NCBI GenBank assembly: GCA_046260155.1
Contig: JBJYXV010000077.1
Location: 248,001 to 312,000, forward strand
DNA: 64,000 nt
Direction: 5' to 3'
Source of the DNA: PFL25 sp046260155
GTDB taxonomy: Bacteria; Chloroflexota; Anaerolineae; Anaerolineales; UBA4823
The notes under the pieces were generated by a model, which saw nothing but the letters and a program-made list of their open reading frames with translations, was not told the DNA's origin and did no database searches. Shown in pieces: positions 44,259 through 52,533 of this stretch (within the stretch, counting starts at the first letter, position 1; each line of letters begins with the position of its first letter). The translations under genes and the position numbers were made by a program.

Positions 44259-45298
44259 CAAATCAAACCAAAAAAGCACGGGGAAAATTAAATCTCGTTG
44301 GGTTGTCGAAAACCGATTATAAAGGGATGCCGACGACACTTTGCCAGGGTTGTGGGCACAATTCTATTTCCAGCCAGATCATCGCGGCCTGCTATGAACT
44401 TGATATTAAACCTGAAACGATTATCAAATTTAGTGGGATTGGTTGTTCAAGCAAAAGCCCTGCTTATTTCCTGGGACGTTCTTTTGGTTTCAACGGACTG
44501 CATGGGCGCATGCCATCCTTGGCGACTGGGGCTATGTTTGGTGATCACCATCAGATCGGCATAGGAACCAGTGGGGATGGGGACACTGCAAGCATCGGAA
44601 TGGGCCAGTTCAAGCATATCATGCGGCGCAACCTGCCGTTACTGTACATTGTTGAGAACAATGGTGTCTACGGATTAACGAAGGGGCAATTTTCAGCCAC
44701 TGCGGAGACAGGTTTATTTCTCAAAGGACACGGTACGAATCAATACATGCCTGTTGATATTGCCTGGGAAGCGGTTGTCGGGAACGCCACATTCGTTGCG
44801 CGGTCATTTGCCGGTGATCCCAAGCAGGTCAAGGAGCTGCTGAAGGCAGCTTTAAGCCATAACGGTATCGCAATACTTGACATCATCAGTCCCTGTGTGA
44901 CCTTCAATAATACGGATGCTTCTATGCATTCTTATGCCTGGGGTCGCGAGCATGAAGTTGCCCTGCACGAGCTATCTTATGTCCCACCCCGCGAAGATAT
45001 CCTGGTGGAGTACGAAGAAGGTGAAGTGCTGGATGTCACCATGCATGATGGCTCATCGGTGGTTCTTAAAAAGCTTGAGCGAGATTATGATCCGACCAAT
45101 CGCAGCCGGGCGATTCAACTGCTGGAAGAAGCAAACCGGAAAAATTGGTTGATCACAGGCCTGATTTACATTGATACAAACCAGCCATCCCTGTTCGATT
45201 TGTACGATCTGCCGGAGACGCCGCTCAACCGGTTGGCTGAAGATCAAATGCGTCCTGAACCCGGGACCTTAGACCAGGTCAATGCAATGATGTTTTAG
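44255..45298 (+). CDS. 2-Oxoacid:ferredoxin oxidoreductase, beta subunit
   Basis: 347 residues from ATG 44255; GGAGGAGG upstream and the ATGA overlap with the alpha stop decide this start over a longer open frame. TPP- and Fe-S-binding signatures are LCQGCGHNSISSQ (near 28), FSGIGCSSKSP, TSGDGDTASIGMGQF and IVENNGVYGLTKGQFSAT. It binds thiamine diphosphate and passes electrons to ferredoxin. Together with its partner it could supply the low-potential ferredoxin used by CODH/ACS. Confidence 0.92.
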   Translation: MTNQTKKARGKLNLVGLSKTDYKGMPTTLCQGCGHNSISSQIIAACYELDIKPETIIKFSGIGCSSKSPAYFLGRSFGFNGLHGRMPSLATGAMFGDHHQIGIGTSGDGDTASIGMGQFKHIMRRNLPLLYIVENNGVYGLTKGQFSATAETGLFLKGHGTNQYMPVDIAWEAVVGNATFVARSFAGDPKQVKELLKAALSHNGIAILDIISPCVTFNNTDASMHSYAWGREHEVALHELSYVPPREDILVEYEEGEVLDVTMHDGSSVVLKKLERDYDPTNRSRAIQLLEEANRKNWLITGLIYIDTNQPSLFDLYDLPETPLNRLAEDQMRPEPGTLDQVNAMMF

Positions 45299-45385
45299 GA
45301 ACCAGAAATTTATCTGACGTGAGGTCAGTTACCTCGTCTTCCCTGGATATTGAGATCGTACCTTGAACCCTCGGGCGGATAGATT

Positions 45386-45703
45386 TCATGTCAGGTCCTG
45401 CCAACGCACATCACCCTCAACTCTAAACACTGCCTGTAAATCCAGCTGATCCAGTTTGGCGCGTTTATTCTCATGGCTGCTATCCAACAAATTTCCACAT
45501 AACTGAATTGTCAATGGTTTTCCTTCTTACTGGAAATCTTCAATCAGCTCAACCTGGGCTAACCTGACTTCGACTGGAGATTGGCCTCACTTATATTCCT
45601 TGATAAGAAATTCGTTTCCCGTGATATTTTCATGAAAGACCCCGCGTGTAAACTCATCCCAATGATCGATTAGCCATTCAAGAAAGCGATCTCTTTTATC
45701 CAT
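45386..45703 (-). pseudogene. Degraded 105-codon gene with two in-frame stops
   Basis: One continuous minus-strand frame from ATG 45703 to TGA 45386 reads as a plausible protein (MDKRDRFLEWLIDHWDEFTR..., VEVRLAQVELIEDFQ, LTIQLCGNLLDSSHENKR), interrupted by TGA after codon 38 and TAA after codon 58. Both interruptions fall where a Trp or similar codon would fit, and the rest of the frame keeps normal composition. Two different stop codons argue against recoding and for a recent pseudogene. The family is not recognised. Confidence 0.6.
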
Positions 45704-45765
45704 TCTGGATCCTACTTACTGGTTGCCACTAACCGGAGAGGGGCAGTCTAAAATTTAAGGCAGAC

Positions 45766-45954
45766 TTATTCAAGCTCGATGCCCAGGGGATTGAAGACAT
45801 CATCAAGAATCAACTTTACTGATGCCTTAACACCTTTCAGGTTTTTATTTTTGCAGGCCTCTTTGCACTCAGTAACATTTTTTGAAGGTTTCGAATAAGG
45901 GTTTCTTTGGTCATGATTTTCCTCTGGAGAGGCGTTCAGCATCATTCCCGGCAA
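45766..45954 (-). CDS. Doubtful small ORF
   Basis: 62 codons, lysine-rich, with a good-looking C-terminus (ASVKLILDDVFNPLGIELE). A second frame starting with MTKETLIRN overlaps its 5' half and then stops, so the locus may be a frameshifted small gene rather than an intact one. There is no recognised domain, and it lies beside another pseudogene. Confidence 0.3.
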   Translation of the reverse strand: MPGMMLNASPEENHDQRNPYSKPSKNVTECKEACKNKNLKGVKASVKLILDDVFNPLGIELE

Positions 45955-45966
45955 GATAACAAAACA

Positions 45967-45985
45967 CCCCGGAAATATTCCGGGG
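45967..45985 (-). terminator. Hairpin, probable minus-strand terminator
   Basis: CCCCGGAA / TTCCGGGG 8-bp stem with a 3-nt loop; on the minus strand it is followed by TGTTTTGTT. It lies downstream of the small membrane protein gene at 46256-46582. Confidence 0.5.
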
Positions 45986-46255
45986 CGTGGGCCGACTTTA
46001 TTTGTTAAACTTTATTAATCGCTGACCTGATTTGTAGGGTTAAACCTCAGCCAGTGTTAGCGTACCTGATGTGGGTGGTTTAAGTGGTTATTTCTTCTGC
46101 CGATGGTACTCTTTGATGAATTTCTTTAGGATGTGGACGATCTGCTATGTATTGAGCGATCTTCTTTTAAAGCAATCTCCTCCAAGGTTTTGTTTGAATC
46201 ATCTGGTAATCACAGAAGAAAATTCGCCATGAGGGAATTAGGTACAGCCTTGAAA

Positions 46256-46582
46256 TTAAATCAATAAAAAAATTTTCGCAATGATATATATTCCTGCCAA
46301 GAAAATGAATACAAATAAAACGGGTACGGATATATATATGAATACCTTATATCGTAAGGTCAGTTTGAATTGTGTGCAGATAATGATGTTTCGTCCGACC
46401 AGAATACCGGTGATCAATCCAGCGAATCCACACAGGATAACTATGATGATAAATGCAAGTAAATCTAATTCTGGAATACCCGAAGGATAATTACTGAAGT
46501 AAAAGGAGGTGCCTACAGAACAAAAGAAACAAGAAATACATAAGGCTACAGCTATACCAACCTGCCATTTGTTTTCGCCCAC
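46256..46582 (-). CDS. Small three-TM membrane protein, unknown
   Basis: 108 residues with three clear hydrophobic helices (about 8-30, 40-65 and 80-107) and short polar loops (NYPSGIPELD; GRNIIICTQFK). No family is recognised. It stands alone in a gene-poor, AT-rich stretch between the oxidoreductase and the signalling locus. The membrane character throughout makes a real gene likely, but nothing indicates a function. Confidence 0.5.
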   Translation of the reverse strand: MGENKWQVGIAVALCISCFFCSVGTSFYFSNYPSGIPELDLLAFIIIVILCGFAGLITGILVGRNIIICTQFKLTLRYKVFIYISVPVLFVFIFLAGIYIIAKIFLLI

Positions 46583-47050
46583 TGCTGCCTCCTGAAATTC
46601 AATCAGCTTACGTTTTGAGATTACAGGAAGATCAATCCTGTATCAATAAAGTCATCGTATCGGGGTACAGTCAAGCAATTCCAAGAATCACGAAAAGAGA
46701 AAGTTCAACACCAATGTATAAATGGATATTTCTGTTGTACCCAGGATTATTCTTGATCAGGACCCTCGAATATGCGCCTACCCGCGGCCAAGCATTCGCA
46801 TCTATCTAACCTGTTCAAATCCAAGCCTCTCATTTGATAAACTTAATTAAGTGTTTCAAGTGGTTTGTACTGGAAGGCCAGATCCTTCAGATCTTCTATG
46901 TGCTGACAGAATGTCAGCATCACTCTAGACCCTTTTTAATTTCCTACACTATCGTCCCTTTATACGTTGGATGACGAATTAATATTGCCTTCGATCACAC
47001 CCAAGTTACCAAACTAACTTGTTATCCGGTCGGAGAGAGCTGGTGTAGTT
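46583..47050. other. Gene-poor stretch
   Basis: No convincing coding sequence, RNA or repeat was found. Short frames here lack ribosome sites and protein-like composition. Confidence 0.5.
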
Positions 47051-47974
47051 TCAATCTTGCTGGCGGTATTTCTTCCAGTAGCGCTGTATACCTAGAAGGG
47101 AAATTTCAACTGGATTAGCAGCCTGGTAGACTGCCTGGTCAACCGCTGCGATCTGGTCAGCGTGAGATCTTTCGGTCTCCCACTGGATGAATTCAGCTTT
47201 TAGCTGCTCAGGTGGGAGGGAGTGTGGCATGAATTTATCCATCCAGGTTTCAATACCGTCCAAGGCACGCTCAATCGCGTCCAGATGCCATCCTGGATCT
47301 AGGAAAATGCCGAAATGGGTCGGGATTATCTGCAAAAATGTTTGTTGGCGAAGCTTATCCAAGCTTTGCCGCCATTCGATAGGGTTGAATTCTGGTGGCG
47401 GCATTGGCAACCGCAAATGACGCGACCCGGTCATCCTGACCCCACCAATATCACCGCTGAAACAGGATCCATCCATCAGGTAAGCGAAGTGGTGCGAGGC
47501 ATGCCCAGGTGTTTCCAATGCCTGGAAGGTTAACTCCTCGATTTGAATCAGCTCACCATCTTCATGCACAACCAACTGTGACGCAGGAACTGGTTTGAAT
47601 TCTCCCCATAATAAATCCATTTGGTCCCCGTAAATTCTCGCGGCGCTCGAGAGCAGTTTTCCAGGATTGACCAAATGTGGAGCCCCGATGGGATGCACAT
47701 GAATTCGTGTTCCGCGTTCGGCAAACCATCCTGCTGCCCCGGCATGGTCGAGGTGGATATGGGTGAGCAGTATATCGCTAATATCCTCGGATCTGAATCC
47801 ATGGTCGGAGAGCTGTGATTGTAATACCGGGATTGTCGAACCAGGTCCACATTCCACCAATACAGCGCCCTGTTTATGTGGGATAAGATAGCTGGCTATT
47901 GCGCCTGGTATCCCCCGAAACATCAGATCTAGCGTCATGATTTTTTGTGTATTCCCCTGGGAGGAAATATTCAT
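47051..47974 (-). CDS. MBL-fold metallo-hydrolase
   Basis: 307 residues. The zinc motif is LLTHIHLDHAGAAGW (HxHxDH, about 69-83), then ETPGHASHH, CFSGDIGG and PTHFGIF. The family cleaves thioesters, lactones or other esters; the C-terminal 90 residues are helical and charged. It is divergent from the precursor-peptide gene and shares its upstream region, but no direct link to the signalling system is shown. The start could be Met13 (MTLDLMF). Confidence 0.85.
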   Translation of the reverse strand: MNISSQGNTQKIMTLDLMFRGIPGAIASYLIPHKQGAVLVECGPGSTIPVLQSQLSDHGFRSEDISDILLTHIHLDHAGAAGWFAERGTRIHVHPIGAPHLVNPGKLLSSAARIYGDQMDLLWGEFKPVPASQLVVHEDGELIQIEELTFQALETPGHASHHFAYLMDGSCFSGDIGGVRMTGSRHLRLPMPPPEFNPIEWRQSLDKLRQQTFLQIIPTHFGIFLDPGWHLDAIERALDGIETWMDKFMPHSLPPEQLKAEFIQWETERSHADQIAAVDQAVYQAANPVEISLLGIQRYWKKYRQQD

Positions 47975-48306
47975 CGTCTCTCTTTTTACCGAATTTTGAA
48001 TGTAAGTATACTGTGATTTTGTTCTGAATTGCTATTGAAGGTATGCTAAAAGCTGGAAAGTTACAAATATTACTTGACAAGGGTTTAGAAACTCATATAA
48101 TCATAATCAGTTTACAATTTTGTTAAGTCTCATGCAGGAATATTAACATTTAGATAGGGAGGTGCAGGTATAAGCAGAAATTAATCTGATCCATTTAGAA
48201 TTTATCATATTGATCAATGGATTCTTTTCGATTGCAAGCGAAGGAGAGCAATTGAGAGGATTCAGTGTAATAATTTCATACACCCACCCAGTTACAGGAG
48301 ATTCGT
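47975..48306 (+). promoter_or_regulatory. Promoter and long leader of the precursor-peptide gene
   Basis: A near-perfect sigma-70 promoter lies here: TTGACA (48074-48079), 16-nt spacer, TATAAT (48096-48101). It gives a leader of about 200 nt before the ATG at 48307, with AGGAG at 48296-48300. No riboswitch is recognised. It is the best housekeeping promoter in the window, so the peptide gene is probably strongly expressed. Confidence 0.75.
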
Positions 48307-48516
48307 ATGGCACTCGCACAAGTCGTATACCAAATTTCCACTGACAAAGATTTTGCTTCCCGACTGCAGACCGATCCGCAGGCCACGCTGGCTGCAAAAG
48401 GATGGTCCTTGAGCAAAGAGGAAATTGCCTTCCTATTGTCAACTTTGAGAAGCAATACCGAGAGAACCGAGTTCCGGCATGTTGTGAAGCCGCTTCTCGC
48501 TCTTCGCTGGTACTAA
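48307..48516 (+). CDS. Putative ComX-like pheromone / RiPP precursor peptide
   Basis: 69 residues with AGGAG six nt before the ATG. Residues 1-48 look like a leader: helix LAQVVYQISTDKDFASRLQ, then DPQATLAAKGWSLSKEE, the same pattern of hydrophobics, Asp-Pro and Gly as ComX and Nif11-like leaders. Residues 49-69 are a different, basic segment ending LLALRWY, with Trp68 one residue from the C-terminus. In ComX a Trp near the C-terminus is prenylated by ComQ and the C-terminal piece is released. The next gene is a ComQ-like prenyl synthase. The pheromone reading is inference; an unrelated RiPP leader is the alternative. Confidence 0.65.
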   Translation: MALAQVVYQISTDKDFASRLQTDPQATLAAKGWSLSKEEIAFLLSTLRSNTERTEFRHVVKPLLALRWY

Positions 48517-48583
48517 AATATATCTCTTTTCAACAACAGAACACTATAATTCAGTATTCCATCTGATCAGGAAGAGCTGGAAT

Positions 48584-49501
48584 ATGAGTTTTGCATGGCC
48601 AGGCTTGGTCTCAGCCATGCAGCTTGTGATTCCTGAGCCTGGTGAGAAAACAGATTCCCAACGAGACCCTGCTCGTTGGGTAACCCTGCCAGGTCTATGC
48701 TGTCAAGCCGTTGGAGGAAGACCCAATTCAACACTCGAAGTCAGTGCAGCCTGGTTTCTACTTTTTACTGCAGCTCATATTGTTGATTCGATTGAAGATG
48801 GGGATAATGATCCACTGATAAACAAACTTGGTGGCACCGGTGTGGCGATTAATACCACAAACGGTCTATTTCTCAGTGCCGTCATGTTATTACAATCGAT
48901 GGATGCGAAAGAAATACCCAAAGGGTTGGTGGCAAAAATTACAGCTGATTATTTAGAAACGATCCTGGGTATGACCAGCGGCCAGCACCTTGATCTAACT
49001 CTGCAAGAGATTAGCCTTGATCAGTGGTGGCAAATTGCTGAAGCAAAATCCGGCGCTTTTTTTTCACTGGCCTGCCGGTCCGGAGCTCAATTTGGGACCA
49101 GCGATCCGCTGAAGGTTCATGCATTCAGTGAATACGGATTTCATGTAGGGCTCATGCTGCAGATAATGGATGATCTTGAAGATTTTCAATTACTTCTAAA
49201 CTCCGGGGAGATCGCCTCTCCTAGATCCTTGGAGAGGTCTTTAGCAGCCGCTTATGCACATGAAATCCTTCCTAGTGCAATTAAGGAAGAATTCACTCAA
49301 CTAATCCGGATTGGTGCAGCGGGGGAAGAGATGTCTGATAGGTTTTTAGACATCCTGGATGAATGCGGAGCAGGTCTGTATATGGTAGCTGAGCTTGAAA
49401 AGCATTATGAACTTGGGATGGCCGCGTTACGTGAAGCACAACCCGCTTCTCCAGCATTAGAAAAATTGGAAGAGATTATCGGTGTTTTGAAGGCGAATTA
49501 A
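48584..49501 (+). CDS. Polyprenyl synthetase-family protein, ComQ-like
   Basis: 305 residues, all-helical isoprenoid synthase fold, close to ComQ in length (about 299). First Asp-rich region HIVDSIEDGDND (66-76: Asp68, Glu71, Asp72, Asp74) parallels the ComQ motif DIMDDLEDEDN rather than a plain DDxxD; GQHLDL (133-138) and EAKSGAFFSLA match the ComQ GQHDDI and KCGSLIALA regions. The second region MDDLED (195-200) is intact. It is 67 nt after the precursor peptide and upstream of a ComP-like kinase. The likely role is transfer of a prenyl group to the peptide Trp; ordinary short-chain prenyl diphosphate synthesis is the alternative. Confidence 0.8.
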   Translation: MSFAWPGLVSAMQLVIPEPGEKTDSQRDPARWVTLPGLCCQAVGGRPNSTLEVSAAWFLLFTAAHIVDSIEDGDNDPLINKLGGTGVAINTTNGLFLSAVMLLQSMDAKEIPKGLVAKITADYLETILGMTSGQHLDLTLQEISLDQWWQIAEAKSGAFFSLACRSGAQFGTSDPLKVHAFSEYGFHVGLMLQIMDDLEDFQLLLNSGEIASPRSLERSLAAAYAHEILPSAIKEEFTQLIRIGAAGEEMSDRFLDILDECGAGLYMVAELEKHYELGMAALREAQPASPALEKLEEIIGVLKAN

Positions 49502-49698
49502 CTTGGAATTTTCACTCGATTGGTTTTTATCTATTGGGAGCGTTCATTTATGGGGTAGATCCTATACAGGGGAAATTGAATTATCCGGGAATTAATTTGT
49601 GAATCGACAGATTTGTAGGGTCGAGACCTGCTAAGATTTGATACACACCATTTGTGCTACAATAAAAATCGGATAATCAGGTGGAGGGTGTGTAAACC

Positions 49699-52527
49699 TT
49701 GTCGGCTTCACGGCGTTGGTGGAGAAGTTTTCCTTTTGTGTTGGCGCTTATCTCACTCATCTTCATTGGGTGGAGCGCCTACCTTTCTTTAACTTACCCA
49801 CATGACGGCATTGTCACATTAAATAATAACTGGGTCATAACGGAATTAGATACTTTTGGCAGTGAAGAAAACCGGCTTAAGGTAGGGGATAGGATCGTTG
49901 AAGTAGATGGTGTCTCACCCGTCAAAGCGATTCCCTTCTACGCAAATAAATCACCTGGCGACTCAGTAGACCTTGTCGTCATTCGTAATGGGGAACCGAT
50001 CGCCTTATCTATCAAACTTTTCAAGCCGGGGATTGAGTTAATCGTCGATCTGGCAGTTGTTCTCGTTTTAGCACTGGTTTTTTGGGGAATGGGAGTCGGT
50101 GTCCTAGCATTCAAACCGGGAGACATTACCTCGAGCCTGTTTTTCTTATTCACACAGGTCAGTGCTTTGATGTTGGTAACCGGGTTAAGCTCCCTAGCCG
50201 GACCGCCTATCTTTTCCAGCATTTTTAATGCATTACTGTGGTTGATCGGTCCCCTGACGGTACATCTACATTATTACTTTCCCCAGCCGATCTACCTGCG
50301 CCGACGACGCCAGGCATTGCTGGGTTTGTATGCAATCGCATTGCTGGGCGGCCTGCCATATTTAGTTTTCGGAACAAGTACCATCCGATCCCTCCTCTGG
50401 TACTCTCAGCTTTACACCGCTGGATTAATCTTCTTGGCGATCAACCTGGTGATAGTGATTGGGTTATTGATTTATGATTACCGTTTTGCAACTACTCCCG
50501 GTGTGCGCAGTAGAATCAGGATAGTAGTGCTGGGGGGCGTTTTGAGTTTGATACCCATCATCACACTCACTCTTTTACCAGATGCATTATTCTCCCAACC
50601 AATTTTTTCCTACACAGTAGCATTTCTATTCTTGGGATTGTTCCCTCTAACTTATGGGTATGCAATTGTTCGGCACCGCTTGATTGAGATTGATCGCTAT
50701 GTAAACCGGGGAGCGACCTTTATCCTGGTCTTCTCGGTTATGGGCGGTGTGTATGCCCTCCTCTATGCAATCCGCAGCTTGATCCGGCTCGATTCAATGC
50801 CGGATGCGCTGACGAACACTGTCCTCGTTCTGGTTTTGGCCAGTTTGTTTCCACTGTTGTATCGCCGCATCCAGAGGGTTGTTGATACAGCCTTTTATGG
50901 GAGTTGGTACGATTACCGTTCAGCAGTGACGAGAATTACGAGTTCTCTTGAACAAATCACCGAGATGTCCTTGCTGGCGCGGACCGTTGGGGATCGGGTG
51001 GTTAATGTCCTGCAATTGGAAGATGCGTGTATTTTTCTGCGAGACCTGGAAGGAAGTTTCTCAGTTGTGGAAGTCGCACCTCATCCGAAAGAAGCAGACC
51101 AGGATCCCCTCTCGTTTCAAACCTTACCGAAAAACAGCTTAACCTACCTGCTGAATATTGGTGCTGTCGGACGCGAATCACTGCGTGAGACTCTGGCCGA
51201 GGTAAAACTCTCTCCTGAAGAGCACGAACTATTGGCCAGCGAGCAAATCTATTTATGGGTTCCTGTTATCGGGCACGGCCAGGTGTTAGGATTGTTGGCT
51301 TTAGGTCCGAAAAAAGGCGGGGATATCTTCAGCGGGGAAGATATGGATATCTTGCGCATCGTGTCCCGGCAGATGGGTCCATTGATTGAAAATATTCACC
51401 TTGTGACCCGCTTGCGACAATATGCGGCTGAATTGGAAAAAAGAGTTGAAGAGCGTACTGCGGAACTCTTTGACGCGAAAGAGCGAGTCGAAGCTGTTCT
51501 TTCTAGTGTTGGAGATGGTGTGGTTGTCACTGATTTGGAAGGTAACATTCTGACTGTCAACCAGGCTTTTGAAGATCAATCCGGATTCCGATCTGCAGAT
51601 GTGGTGGGTAAACCCCTGTTTGACGTGTTAAACGGTGATGAAAATCGGGAGAAATCGAACGAGATTGAGGAATCATTGGAAAAGGATTCGCGCTGGAGCG
51701 GTGAATTGAGTACGACTCATAAGAATGGGCGTCATTATGATGTGTTGTTGACCATTGCACCGGTTCGCAACCAGAATGGTGAGATTATTGGATATGTCAG
51801 CAGCCAACGTGACATCACCCAGTACAAGGAACTTGAACGATTAAAAGACCAATTCATTCTTGAAGTATCGCACGAACTGCGGACCCCAGTTACAAATATG
51901 GGTCTCTTCGCAGAGCTGATAGAGCGTGGTAAACCAGAAAAGAAAAATGAATACATGCATGTGCTCAAAACAGAGATTAGTCAATTGATGCGCATGATCG
52001 AAGATATTCTTGATCTCTCCAGGCTCGAAGTTGGCAAACTCAAAAGGACCACTTTCACAGATCTGGATCTAAACTTGATCGCTGAGCAGGTTGTTGCTGC
52101 TCACTGCCCATTGGCTGAGGAGGGTGGTCTTGAACTGATCTTTGAGCCGGCTGATCATTTACCTCTTATCCATGGCGAGCAAAACCAGATAGCCAGGGTG
52201 TTGACAAACCTGTTGTCCAATGCCATTCGTTATACCTCTGAAGGGTCTGTATCCGTCAGTACGTACGAAAGCGATTCGGGGGTGTGGGTTGAAGTACGAG
52301 ATACCGGGATGGGTATTGACGAAGCAGATTTTCCCCATCTTTTTGACCGTTTCTACCGAGGACAGAAGGTGAGCCAATCGAAGATCATGGGCTCGGGATT
52401 GGGATTAGCGATCGTGAAGGAGATTGTTGAACTTCATGAGGGCAAGATAGATTGGGAAAGTGTTAGTGGTGAAGGATCTACTTTCCGAATCTGGTTCCCT
52501 GAATCTGAAAAAGTCCTGGCGATGTAA
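49699..52527 (+). CDS. ComP-like membrane histidine kinase (TM-PDZ-multiTM-GAF-PAS-HisKA-HATPase)
   Basis: 942 residues from TTG 49699 (GGAGGGTG upstream). TM1 at 12-33 is followed by an extracytoplasmic PDZ-like domain (38-110: GDRIVEVDGVSPVKAIPF, SPGDSVDLVVIRNGEPI), then about eight or nine TM helices to about 390. This is the layout of ComP, the ComX receptor. Next come a GAF domain (about 410-570), a PAS domain (about 595-715), HisKA with SHELRTP (His725) and HATPase_c (LLSNAIRYT near 838; DTGMGIDEADF; GSGLGLAIVKEIV). Unlike ComP, the kinase core is of the HisKA/HPK1 type. It sits 197 nt after the prenyl synthase gene and 6 nt before an HD-GYP regulator. Confidence 0.9.
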   Translation: MSASRRWWRSFPFVLALISLIFIGWSAYLSLTYPHDGIVTLNNNWVITELDTFGSEENRLKVGDRIVEVDGVSPVKAIPFYANKSPGDSVDLVVIRNGEPIALSIKLFKPGIELIVDLAVVLVLALVFWGMGVGVLAFKPGDITSSLFFLFTQVSALMLVTGLSSLAGPPIFSSIFNALLWLIGPLTVHLHYYFPQPIYLRRRRQALLGLYAIALLGGLPYLVFGTSTIRSLLWYSQLYTAGLIFLAINLVIVIGLLIYDYRFATTPGVRSRIRIVVLGGVLSLIPIITLTLLPDALFSQPIFSYTVAFLFLGLFPLTYGYAIVRHRLIEIDRYVNRGATFILVFSVMGGVYALLYAIRSLIRLDSMPDALTNTVLVLVLASLFPLLYRRIQRVVDTAFYGSWYDYRSAVTRITSSLEQITEMSLLARTVGDRVVNVLQLEDACIFLRDLEGSFSVVEVAPHPKEADQDPLSFQTLPKNSLTYLLNIGAVGRESLRETLAEVKLSPEEHELLASEQIYLWVPVIGHGQVLGLLALGPKKGGDIFSGEDMDILRIVSRQMGPLIENIHLVTRLRQYAAELEKRVEERTAELFDAKERVEAVLSSVGDGVVVTDLEGNILTVNQAFEDQSGFRSADVVGKPLFDVLNGDENREKSNEIEESLEKDSRWSGELSTTHKNGRHYDVLLTIAPVRNQNGEIIGYVSSQRDITQYKELERLKDQFILEVSHELRTPVTNMGLFAELIERGKPEKKNEYMHVLKTEISQLMRMIEDILDLSRLEVGKLKRTTFTDLDLNLIAEQVVAAHCPLAEEGGLELIFEPADHLPLIHGEQNQIARVLTNLLSNAIRYTSEGSVSVSTYESDSGVWVEVRDTGMGIDEADFPHLFDRFYRGQKVSQSKIMGSGLGLAIVKEIVELHEGKIDWESVSGEGSTFRIWFPESEKVLAM

Positions 52528-52533
52528 TCCGAA

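Noticed and set aside
45386..45703. Selenocysteine or stop-codon readthrough in the interrupted frame
   Set aside because: It contains both TGA and TAA, and no SECIS-like hairpin was evident after the TGA; decay is simpler.
46615..46809. 64-codon plus-strand frame
   Set aside because: No ribosome site, no recognised pattern, random-looking composition.
47051..47974. MBL hydrolase as a quorum-quenching part of the Com-like system
   Set aside because: It is divergent and of a broad family; adjacency alone does not support the role.
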